A DNA stretch of 64,000 nucleotides from Paenibacillus sp. FSL K6-3182. GTDB taxonomy: Bacteria; Bacillota; Bacilli; Paenibacillales; Paenibacillaceae. Every line of letters begins with the position of its first letter. Position 1 is the stretch's first letter. Of this stretch, positions 10,140 to 18,645 are shown one piece after another. The position numbers and the translations under genes were made by a program. The stretch covers positions 5,407,001 through 5,471,000 of the forward strand of contig NZ_CP150265.1 of the NCBI RefSeq assembly GCF_037976325.1. The letters run 5' to 3'. Under the pieces are notes generated by a model. That model worked only from the letters and a program-made list of their open reading frames with translations. It searched no databases and was not told where the DNA came from.

Positions 10140-11987
10140 ATGATCTCACTGTATTCCAGGTTTATTAAACGAAAATTTTTCAATCGACTTCTTATCATAT
10201 ACACGGCGATCATTATCCTTACGGTCATTCTATTCAGCATGTCCGTCATTCACAGTCTGAAGCGGTCGGCTGAACAAGACGGTCTTCACAAGGTAAAAGA
10301 AAGCGCTTCCATAGCAATGAACTATATGGAAGAAAAATCCGAATCTGTAACTTTACTGACAAGACAGATTTATCTTAATCCAGTACAACACCAAAGTATG
10401 ATGGACTTTCTTTCCAGAAAAATTACCAATTACAACGAAGTTGATTATATGGGAGCATCTGTGATCAATAACTACCTTAATGCAGTTGCATCCCTGGATA
10501 ACGATATCTTTGATGCCGTACTGTATAAGAAGATCAGCGAAGACCTCATGTTTACTTCTAATTATTTGATCTTGAACAGCCAGAGTTTCATTGCGAACAA
10601 CACATCCTCTTTCAGGAAAATGGACGATGCTTTTTATGGTCTCTCAATTACTCCCTCATATCTTCAAGATTATGCAAGTTCAAAGCAATTGCGAGTTTTT
10701 TCTATTTCATCGAACATCCGCGCACCCTTTGCCCTTTCCGATGAAGATAAGACTTCATTGTACAACCGAAGCATCGCCATCCTGACCGTAAACTATAACG
10801 CAGAACGAATTGTCCGCCATTTCGACAAAATTGTTAGCGGTAAGTTTTCACCTGAAATTATTGTGTTAAGTCAAAACGGTGACGTGATTTTGGACACTAC
10901 CGGCGAGTATTACGGAAAGACATACTCTCATTTCCGACAAGACAGTCCGACACCGATTACCCATTTGGAGCAAGCCAGTCTCGTCAGTTCCTTTTATAAT
11001 GAGAAACTAGGCTATTATGTCGTAGCTATACTGCCGCGCTCTCAAATTATGGTTTCTATCCAGTCCTCCATAAACACGGTTGTACTTATCGCTGCAGTGT
11101 GTGCGGCGTTTGCCTTATGTTTCGGTATAGTCAGTATTCGGTTATTCTCAAGAAGGGTTAATCTCATCAATAAAGCAATCCAGAAAGTACAGATGGGCAA
11201 TTTGAATTACCAGATTCCTGTCAGCAAGAATCAGGATGAGATCAACAGCATTGCGGTTAATTTCAATCATATGTGCAATATGCTCAAGGATTATATCAAT
11301 AAGATCTACATTTCTGATTTATTGCAGAAGGACGCCCAGATCCATGCGCTTCAAGCCCAAATCAATCCCCACTTTCTTTACAACACACTGGAAGTAATCC
11401 GAATGGAAGCATTGTCTTATGGAGATGAGAGTACAGGGCATATGATTGAGCTTCTTGCCCAACTATTCAGAAATAGCATCAAAGGAGAGTTGGTCGTTAC
11501 GATCAAAGACGAGTTGGAATTCTGCAACAGCTATCTCGAACTGTACCATGTCAGGTATAGTAATAACCTGGTATTCGATTTCCGAATCGATGAAAGCATT
11601 CATCGATTCGGTATTCCCAAGCATCTTTTGCAACCGATCATTGAGAATGCTTTGATTCATGCTGTAGATCATTCAAGACCCGAAAACCATATAACGATCC
11701 ATGGTTACAGACAAGAACAGCAGATTGTGATTGAAATATCGGATGATGGGCAGGGGATGAATGACTCAACGAGGGATCAAATCAGAGAACAACTCAGTAT
11801 CACTAGTGAAATAAACCACAATAAAATTGGTCTTTCCAATGTTCATAGGCGTATTCAATTATTATTCGGTAAGGAATACGGCGTGGATATTGACAGCAAA
11901 TCCGATAGGGGCACTACCGTACGTATATGTATTCCAACAAAAAGCCGAGAGGAGATGTTGAGTGATGTACAAAGTTTTGCTGGTTGA
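10140..11987 (+). CDS. YesM-type sensor histidine kinase
   Basis: Membrane sensor kinase, 615 residues from the ATG at 10140, which has GGAGG 11 bases upstream; an in-frame ATG at 10110 lacks a clear site. The layout is a transmembrane helix near residues 15-38, an extracellular dCache-like sensor to about 305, a second helix about 310-332, HAMP about 335-390, a His_kinase domain with the phospho-acceptor His in QINPHFLYNTLEV (about 411), and an HATPase domain with IIENALIHAVD and SDDGQGM. The kinase presumably senses extracellular sugar and phosphorylates the regulator in the overlapping next gene. It is divergent from the permease operon. Confidence 0.93.
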   Translation: MISLYSRFIKRKFFNRLLIIYTAIIILTVILFSMSVIHSLKRSAEQDGLHKVKESASIAMNYMEEKSESVTLLTRQIYLNPVQHQSMMDFLSRKITNYNEVDYMGASVINNYLNAVASLDNDIFDAVLYKKISEDLMFTSNYLILNSQSFIANNTSSFRKMDDAFYGLSITPSYLQDYASSKQLRVFSISSNIRAPFALSDEDKTSLYNRSIAILTVNYNAERIVRHFDKIVSGKFSPEIIVLSQNGDVILDTTGEYYGKTYSHFRQDSPTPITHLEQASLVSSFYNEKLGYYVVAILPRSQIMVSIQSSINTVVLIAAVCAAFALCFGIVSIRLFSRRVNLINKAIQKVQMGNLNYQIPVSKNQDEINSIAVNFNHMCNMLKDYINKIYISDLLQKDAQIHALQAQINPHFLYNTLEVIRMEALSYGDESTGHMIELLAQLFRNSIKGELVVTIKDELEFCNSYLELYHVRYSNNLVFDFRIDESIHRFGIPKHLLQPIIENALIHAVDHSRPENHITIHGYRQEQQIVIEISDDGQGMNDSTRDQIREQLSITSEINHNKIGLSNVHRRIQLLFGKEYGVDIDSKSDRGTTVRICIPTKSREEMLSDVQSFAG

Positions 11988-13533
11988 TGACGAGCCGAAA
12001 ATTATTCAAGGATTGCAGCGTTTGATTGATTGGGAAGACTTCGGCATGGAGGTAGTCGGTACAGTCCAATCCGCAGCGGAAGCGATGGCGATCATGGAAG
12101 GCGAAACGGTTCACGTCCTGATTACTGATATAAAAATGCCTAATGTGGATGGACTTCAATTGATCCAATGGACAAAGTCCTTCAATCGGCTAATCAAATG
12201 TGTCATTCTTAGTGGTCATGCCGACTTCCCATTGGTGAAAGAAGCAGCTGTGCTCGGAATTGAGAATTACTTGCTCAAACCGGTAAATCGGGAAGAATTG
12301 TCCGACACACTTATTGGTATATACTGGAAAATAGAAAGTTATTTATCTGAACAAACACAGTTGAGAAGCGATGCAGTCATTCTGAGAAATAATATTATCA
12401 ACCGTTGGCTAGTGAATCGAATCGGACGCCAGGAACTTGAGCAAAGAGCCGATTTGCTAAACATCAAATTTGATTCTCCTTATATCATCGTCAGCTTAAT
12501 AAAGATCTTATATAGAGATTCCGATACTGATCATGACAGGGATTTGATTCAATATGCCGCCGAGAATATTTGCTCAGAGCTTGCAACGTGGGCTGTTACA
12601 GTCTGTGATCCATATGGACATATCGTAAGTATATTTCCTAGCGAGTCTGAAGACAAAATCCTGCAAATCCAGAATGTTTTAAAGGACTGCTCTGAATCCA
12701 TTACAGCCTATCTTAAACGTGATGTGTTTATCACGATCGGGACCCGTGAAAGGGAGCTGCCCGACGTCCATCTCAGTTATAAACGTGCTCTGCATTTAAT
12801 GGATTATAGCCTTGTAATGCCAATGAATTCAATTATGGATGACTCGGAGCAGTCTCCCCTGAAAAGCATCATTCCAATCAACATCGATTATAATCAGCTA
12901 CAGTCTTGTTTGATCAACGGGAATGGTGCCGGAGTATTGACCTTTATTGAGGAAACTTTATCCGAACTATCCAGTGTAGGAGGTGTTTCGCCTTCGCTCG
13001 TACAGAATGTCACTATTGAAATTGCCCACCACTTGCTTAGCTATACCCATAAAATAGACCCTGATCATGCGTTTCAGATGAAAAATCAGGGAAGTCTTGT
13101 AGCAGAGTTGCAGCAACAACAAAACATGGATGAACTAAGGATATGGCTTAGTTCGCTAGCACAGACAACTTTTCAGATTGCTCATCTGAGAGACGATGAT
13201 ATGAATCCGATCATCAAGCGCATACTGGACTATGTTGACCGTCATTATATGGAAAACATTTCACTCAAAACCATTTCCAACGCTTTTAATGTGAATGCGG
13301 CGTATATGGGACAACAATTCATAAAGGCCATGAATGATACTTTCTCCAACTATTTAAACATCAAACGTATCGAGAAAGCCAAGGAATTGATTATGACAAC
13401 CGATTTGCATCTGCAGGAAATTGCGATCCGAGTCGGTTATCATAACCAAAGTTACTTTAACAATATGTTCAAGAAACATACCGGTGGTTACCCTACGAAA
13501 TACAAAATAACTGCAAGAGCCCTTTATTCCTAG
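11962..13533 (+). CDS. YesN-type response regulator with AraC DNA-binding domain
   Basis: A 523-residue regulator. It has a receiver domain at residues 1-120 with LLVDDEP and the phosphorylatable Asp of LITDIKMP (about 56), a long linker domain, and a C-terminal AraC-type double helix-turn-helix from about 413 ending in the usual NQSYFNNMFKKHTGGYPTKYK region. The gene overlaps the kinase by 26 bases. The start is GTG 11962 or ATG 11965; AGAGGAG lies 7-10 bases upstream and fits either. It probably activates the divergent importer/hydrolase operon. Confidence 0.93.
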   Translation: MMYKVLLVDDEPKIIQGLQRLIDWEDFGMEVVGTVQSAAEAMAIMEGETVHVLITDIKMPNVDGLQLIQWTKSFNRLIKCVILSGHADFPLVKEAAVLGIENYLLKPVNREELSDTLIGIYWKIESYLSEQTQLRSDAVILRNNIINRWLVNRIGRQELEQRADLLNIKFDSPYIIVSLIKILYRDSDTDHDRDLIQYAAENICSELATWAVTVCDPYGHIVSIFPSESEDKILQIQNVLKDCSESITAYLKRDVFITIGTRERELPDVHLSYKRALHLMDYSLVMPMNSIMDDSEQSPLKSIIPINIDYNQLQSCLINGNGAGVLTFIEETLSELSSVGGVSPSLVQNVTIEIAHHLLSYTHKIDPDHAFQMKNQGSLVAELQQQQNMDELRIWLSSLAQTTFQIAHLRDDDMNPIIKRILDYVDRHYMENISLKTISNAFNVNAAYMGQQFIKAMNDTFSNYLNIKRIEKAKELIMTTDLHLQEIAIRVGYHNQSYFNNMFKKHTGGYPTKYKITARALYS

Positions 13534-13794
13534 CTACTTACGTATTTTTACATGTATACAGATTGATGACGATTTTTTGTAGACAACTCGTCTATATTTT
13601 TCCTGTATTGTACCTATTGGAATAAACTATGCGCTTGGATGTTTGAAAAACAGGATAATACTAGCGTGATGCGGGGCTATTCGATAAAATAGCGGCTTTA
13701 AATACTTCGCGTGGAAAAATTTTAAAATAATCGAATAAAAAAAGACAGATTGTTAACTTATTAATATTAATTAGATAAGAAAACTAATATCGAA

Positions 13795-14037
13795 ATGGTG
13801 CAAAAGGACAGCGAGTGCTTGGAGTGGAATATCCCTTCCTCCTCTTATGATGACTTGTGGAATCTGGACCCGGATCGCACCGCTGCCGCCGCATCAGCCG
13901 CTCAATCGCAGGCCGCTGACACCAAACGTTTTCCGCCACGGCCAGAAAAAGATCTCATCTGGTTCATTGAGGAGTACTGCCCTAAGATAAATCGTGGGAG
14001 AAAATTCGCGATCAATCTTTTGTGTAAACTCATATAG
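13795..14037 (+). pseudogene. spoVR: spoVR remnant with internal deletion
   Basis: The open frame contains DLWNLDP and then PPRPEKDLIWFIEEYCP, which matches my memory of the N-terminal region of SpoVR (stage V sporulation protein R, a family of roughly 450-470 residues). Right after EEYCP the similarity in this frame stops. In the +1 frame at about 13994-14026 there is WEKIRDQSFV, resembling a segment far downstream in SpoVR. The simplest reading is a gene corpse that lost most of its middle, with a frameshift at the junction. No good ribosome site is visible. Confidence 0.65.
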
Positions 14038-14103
14038 TGCTTCCCCGGCAATTTTTGACTACTGTTATAGACTTCAGTAATCCAGTTATCATTAGAACCT
14101 TTT

Positions 14104-14148
14104 AACGAAAATAGCCCCTAGAACGATGTATAAGTTCTAAGAGCTATT
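14104..14148 (-). terminator. Rho-independent terminator of the long transporter operon
   Basis: On the minus strand AATAGCTCTTAGAAC pairs over 15 bp (with G-U pairs) with GTTCTAGGGGCTATT across a 9-base loop, followed by TTCGTT. It lies 54 bases after the last permease gene stop at 14202. Confidence 0.78.
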
Positions 14149-14201
14149 CATTGTACACAAAATGGCTTACCTGATAGGCTGATTTAACCTACCAAAATCA
14201 T

Positions 14202-15164
14202 TTACCCAATCAATCCGCTGCGCTCTACGCTTTCTACGAAATAGCGCTGTGCAAACATATACAAAAGTACGATCGGTGCAATAAACAGCAGCTCGCCCGC
14301 GTTTTTAACCATATAGGCATAGAGTGGGTCCGTCATAGAGAAGGAAGCCCACATGACAGGCAACTTGGTCGATAATACATCTGTTGATGTCAGGAATAGA
14401 GAGACGAAATAATTGTCATTCCACTGCCACACGAACGAGAATAGGACAACTGTAACGATCGATGGAATGGCATTAGGCAGCATGATGCGGTAAAACGATT
14501 GAAAAACGGTACATCCATCAATGTAAGAAACCTCCTCCAGCTCCATAGGAATGCCTCGGAAAAACTGGAGAAAAATGAAGATAAACAAACCGCTCTTTAT
14601 TCCCATACCGGTAGCAGATTGAAGAATAAATGGCCAATAGCTGTCTAGAAGATTAATCCCCTTCTGTCCGGTGAACAACTGGATAAGACCGAATACATCG
14701 AAGTAACGATAATTGAGATAAGTTGTAATCATAATCGTTTGCACAGGCACGATAATAGTAAAGATAACGCCCCCGAATAAAATCTTACTCCCTTTAAAGC
14801 GCAATCGTGCAAATCCAAATGCCGCCAGAGAACAGGAAATCACTTGCAGGAGAGTCGAAACTCCCGCAATCGTAAATGAGCTCATGAATGTCTTCGGATA
14901 GCGGAGCGCCTCAAAGGCAATTTTTAGCGTATCCAATGTGAAGTTTTTCGGGATCCAAAGTACGGTCGTATCATACAAATCCACACGATCCTTAAACGAC
15001 ACCGATAGTTTGAAAAACAGCGGATATAAAATCACAAAGCAAAAACCGATCACGAGTATCGTTCGAACAGTCACCCAGCTCCAATGCTTACTCCAATTAA
15101 GCAGGCTGAATCGCCTTGCACGTTCTCTCCAAGCTGTTGCGCTTGAACGGATGGCCAGCTTCAC
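14202..15164 (-). CDS. Sugar ABC transporter permease (MalG-like, COG0395 type)
   Basis: A 320-residue permease with about six membrane helices and the loop ELEEVSYIDGCTVFQSFYRI for ATPase docking. The C-terminus RYFVESVERSGLIG resembles CUT1 permeases. The start chosen is GTG 15164, because AAGGGGGG lies 6 bases upstream and this leaves a 20-base gap to the preceding gene; the longer open frame would overlap that gene. It is the last gene of the long operon. With the 15185-16090 product it forms a second permease pair, distinct from the 20760-22621 pair. Confidence 0.9.
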   Translation of the reverse strand: MKLAIRSSATAWRERARRFSLLNWSKHWSWVTVRTILVIGFCFVILYPLFFKLSVSFKDRVDLYDTTVLWIPKNFTLDTLKIAFEALRYPKTFMSSFTIAGVSTLLQVISCSLAAFGFARLRFKGSKILFGGVIFTIIVPVQTIMITTYLNYRYFDVFGLIQLFTGQKGINLLDSYWPFILQSATGMGIKSGLFIFIFLQFFRGIPMELEEVSYIDGCTVFQSFYRIMLPNAIPSIVTVVLFSFVWQWNDNYFVSLFLTSTDVLSTKLPVMWASFSMTDPLYAYMVKNAGELLFIAPIVLLYMFAQRYFVESVERSGLIG

Positions 15165-15184
15165 TGTATTCCCCCCTTTGCCTG

Positions 15185-16090
15185 TTAATCGTAATAAAAT
15201 ACTTTGCGTGAAACGAGTGTCATGGTCACAAGTAGAATGACGGATACGATAAGAAAGTACACCCACGCCATCGCTGCGCTGAGGCTGAAATTAAGTGTTT
15301 GAAACGCCGTATCGGTTATCATCTGGCTTAATGCGTTTGTACTATAGGAGTCAATAACGGTATACACGATATTCGTCAGTAAAATAGGGCTAAGCATCGG
15401 GAAAGTAATTTTCCAGAACGCTTCGTAGCCGGTCGTCCCCTCAATTTTCGCTGCTTCATACAAAGATGGTGAGATCGATTGGAGCGCTGCAAGGAATATC
15501 AGTATCTGCACACCAGATGAGCTGATAATTTCATAAATCCGATCCACTGATCCTGTAATGTAGCTAATAATCCCATTACCTACACCCGCCTCAACCAGCA
15601 TTCGCTGAAGCTCAAAGCTAGTAAAAGCAAAGCCTCCATCCTCACTTGAAGAACCCGTAATCGTTGAGGCAATGGATGCCATCTCTGAGCTGTTCTCCAG
15701 TGATAGCACGGGTGCTGCAAGAAGTACCGGAAGAAAGAATACGGCTCGCGCAAATATCCTTCCTCTAAATTTCTGATTAATCAAAGTTGCGACAAATAAA
15801 CTAAATATCGTAATAGACGGCACATTAATCAAAATATCAGAAATTGCCTCAATCAGCGTTCGATTAAACGTTGGATGCGACATAAATAGCTGCTTATAAA
15901 ATAAAAATCCTTCATATTTGGTATCGAAGCCGCCCTTACCAAGAGTTAGCGTATTTAAGCTATACAGAAAAGACTTATACAATGGAATGCTAAACAAGAA
16001 AACAAAGCCTAGAAACCAAGGAGTTACGAAAAGAATGCCTAGTCTAGACTTTTTCTGCTGCAGCGTCGGACTTTTACGCTTCATCATCAT
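15185..16090 (-). CDS. Sugar ABC transporter permease (MalF/UgpA-like, COG1175 type)
   Basis: A 301-residue permease with GILFVTPWFLGFVFLFSIPL as the first helix. The EAA-like loop is SPSLYEAAKIEGTTGYEAFWKI. Residues about 120-150 form an unusually long loop rich in Ser, Gly and Glu. The ATG run at 16090-16082 overlaps the stop of the DUF5696-like gene, which implies translational coupling. It pairs with the permease encoded at 14202-15164. Confidence 0.9.
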   Translation of the reverse strand: MMMKRKSPTLQQKKSRLGILFVTPWFLGFVFLFSIPLYKSFLYSLNTLTLGKGGFDTKYEGFLFYKQLFMSHPTFNRTLIEAISDILINVPSITIFSLFVATLINQKFRGRIFARAVFFLPVLLAAPVLSLENSSEMASIASTITGSSSEDGGFAFTSFELQRMLVEAGVGNGIISYITGSVDRIYEIISSSGVQILIFLAALQSISPSLYEAAKIEGTTGYEAFWKITFPMLSPILLTNIVYTVIDSYSTNALSQMITDTAFQTLNFSLSAAMAWVYFLIVSVILLVTMTLVSRKVFYYD

Positions 16091-18633
16091 CCACCGCCGA
16101 TCACGCGGTAGCCCTGAGCTTCAATAGAAATATCGTCTACTGTTACCGCTGATTTATTGTAGTTCACTATTATTTTTTTGCCTTGTTCAAACGTTGTTTC
16201 GAATACTTCATCAGCTAACTTGCGGTGGCCCTTAATCGTCTGATCCTGCACATCTCTTAAGATGGCATTGGATTCGTTATATAGTTGAACGGCCTCCTCA
16301 AACCAATCTCCATAATGCGGAGAATATAAGCTGTTCAGCTTCGTATCACGAATCATAGTAGGCTGTGCGTAAAACCATTGATAAAATACATTGGATCCTG
16401 TCTCCAGCGTTTTTAGCAAGGCGGTTCTCTGATCTTGATCACGGCCGAGGTTTATAGGCGTTCCGGCATAGTCCACATATCCGTGCAAAACCATAGAGTA
16501 GAATGGCACATCTTCGTCAGCAATATTAAATTCACTGCTCGTGAGCGGAGCATTTACGATCGTCTTCGCATACGGCAATGTGTAAGCATTCCCTCCGCTA
16601 AGCATGATTTTCCCGGTTTCTCCTTTAATCTTCTGCAGATTTTCACCTATAATCCCTATGGCTTCCTGTCGGTTAACGGTTTCATGAGAGGTAACATCAC
16701 TGTTTAAATCCTCTCCCAAATCACGTAAGGAAACGCCATCGGAGTCAAATGATTCATAGTTCTTCAGAAACTTATCTACCACGCCCGTCAATTTACGAGG
16801 TGAGAGCAAATAGTAAAGCATATCTGAAGGATTGGTTGTTACAATATCATCATCAAAGCTTTTAGCAGATTTACGATTAAGGAAGCGCGTGGCATCTTTT
16901 GATGCTTGAAAGCCCTTGCCATTATCATAAACTCTCTGAAAAGCAACGTCCGGATATACCTCGATATTGTTTTCCTCTGCATAATTTAATAATTTTTCAA
17001 ACATCTTTTTTCCACCAAGAATAGAATCCGGCTTGATCGATGATGGCAGCCTGTGCTGAACGCCCTTGTTAAACCAGCCTGAATATTTGAGCTGGATTTG
17101 GGATATGTCACGTTGCTGCAAAGACTCCAGTATTTCTATCGCCTGTGAATAGGTGGTTACCGCTTCGGTAGATGGATAAGGAATACCTAGAAAGTTTTTA
17201 CGAACAGGAATCGAGCCGATTAACTCCAGAACGAATGGCGTGTCGCCCCCGCTTTTTTGCCGAGTCAAGCCATCGTGCTTAATCAGATAGTCCCTGTAGT
17301 AATTAGCCATTCCCGTATAATCAGCAGAAGAGTCTTCTAAAAAAGCATAGCGAATTTGAAGGCCACTATCATACATCTCCGAATATTTAGGGACCTGCTT
17401 GGTAACCGAGCCCGTTCTAAACACAACTGGTTCCATGTCTTTCATTTTGAAAGTGGCACCTACCCGGTTATAGCTATTCAGCTTGCCGCTCGTATCCGCC
17501 GTTATTGTTGCCTGGGCATCACCCTGTTCAATAATGGCAAACATCGCGTGATTCTCCTGTTTCATTCCAAAAACAGGAAATCTAGAAACCTGTGTATATT
17601 GAACCTCAGTTCTCGAATTTTGCAGCGGTGTCTGATCGATGCCATACAGCGGAACCTCATAGGCACGTGCTGCATGGTTGTTATTGTTCAAATAAATGAG
17701 TGCTCCTGATCCATCCGGCACAAACATATAACCTTCAGCCTCATGATCAGTAGCTCCGAAAAATGGAAGTAATTGCATCGTATGAAGGGGGAATGCGTCC
17801 GAATCCATTACCTCGTCCGTTGCAATTCGTGCAATGAGATTCTCACCCTCAAGCTGGTAGATAAGCGGGATAGTAAATCGAGGTGCTACATTTTCTGCCT
17901 GATCCCCACTCTCCACCATCTGGTTATCCTCTTGTGCATCTTCAGCCGTATAGCCGATGGACTCAAGAACCGCCACGACGTCCTTTACGACATAATCCTG
18001 CATTTTTTTGCGCTCATACTGCTGCTTCTCCTCGTTGTAGAAAAAACGAGTACGAAGCTTATTTCTAACTGCTTCATCCGCAATTTTATTCAAGATTCGT
18101 TCTTCAAACCGTTCTTTGCCAACAGCTTTCGGGATAGAACTTAGACCCTTCTCTGAGCTTCCGATTTCGTAAGTGATTTTGACGCCGTTATCAACGAGAG
18201 CAATCTCAAACTGATTTTTCTTAATGCTCTCTTCTTCATTATTCATAAAGGACTCATGCCCTTTGTCATTGAAATACGAAATAATCAGCTGTGAGGCTAG
18301 ATTGGTTTTATTAATTGCCGTTGCAATCGTATCTTTGGCATGATCAATGGGATTGGTCGACCATACTTGCCCGTTGCGTTTCTCCCTCACACTGACCTCA
18401 GTCGTCTTCTTATCGATAAATAGCTGCAAATACTCATTCTCAGCAATCATACCCATTCCATCGGGAAGCGCGCTCATTTCGGAAGCGATAGTCACTTCGT
18501 GGTTATCTTTCTTCACTTTCTGACTCTCGTTCGCAGCCTCCATCTCGCTCCTGAATATGGTTTCGTATAGGCATGATGCTGCAATAAGACAGCATAGCAT
18601 CATCAATATCGTCCGTTTCTTTCCCTTATTCAT
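16087..18633 (-). CDS. DUF5696-like exported protein
   Basis: An 848-residue protein with an N-terminal signal or anchor (about 7-25) and then a large extracytoplasmic part. I place it with DUF5696 proteins, which I recall next to Yip1-like proteins and sugar permeases in Paenibacillus. The C-terminal half has glycosidase-like features: DGVSLRDLGEDLNSD, YPDVAFQRVYDNG and an acid-rich barrel-like pattern. An extracellular sugar-processing or sugar-binding role is possible but unproven. AGGAGG precedes the ATG. It lies 12 bases after the NHL protein gene and overlaps the next permease gene. Confidence 0.75.
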   Translation of the reverse strand: MNKGKKRTILMMLCCLIAASCLYETIFRSEMEAANESQKVKKDNHEVTIASEMSALPDGMGMIAENEYLQLFIDKKTTEVSVREKRNGQVWSTNPIDHAKDTIATAINKTNLASQLIISYFNDKGHESFMNNEEESIKKNQFEIALVDNGVKITYEIGSSEKGLSSIPKAVGKERFEERILNKIADEAVRNKLRTRFFYNEEKQQYERKKMQDYVVKDVVAVLESIGYTAEDAQEDNQMVESGDQAENVAPRFTIPLIYQLEGENLIARIATDEVMDSDAFPLHTMQLLPFFGATDHEAEGYMFVPDGSGALIYLNNNNHAARAYEVPLYGIDQTPLQNSRTEVQYTQVSRFPVFGMKQENHAMFAIIEQGDAQATITADTSGKLNSYNRVGATFKMKDMEPVVFRTGSVTKQVPKYSEMYDSGLQIRYAFLEDSSADYTGMANYYRDYLIKHDGLTRQKSGGDTPFVLELIGSIPVRKNFLGIPYPSTEAVTTYSQAIEILESLQQRDISQIQLKYSGWFNKGVQHRLPSSIKPDSILGGKKMFEKLLNYAEENNIEVYPDVAFQRVYDNGKGFQASKDATRFLNRKSAKSFDDDIVTTNPSDMLYYLLSPRKLTGVVDKFLKNYESFDSDGVSLRDLGEDLNSDVTSHETVNRQEAIGIIGENLQKIKGETGKIMLSGGNAYTLPYAKTIVNAPLTSSEFNIADEDVPFYSMVLHGYVDYAGTPINLGRDQDQRTALLKTLETGSNVFYQWFYAQPTMIRDTKLNSLYSPHYGDWFEEAVQLYNESNAILRDVQDQTIKGHRKLADEVFETTFEQGKKIIVNYNKSAVTVDDISIEAQGYRVIGGG

Positions 18634-18645
18634 TTACGCACCTCC

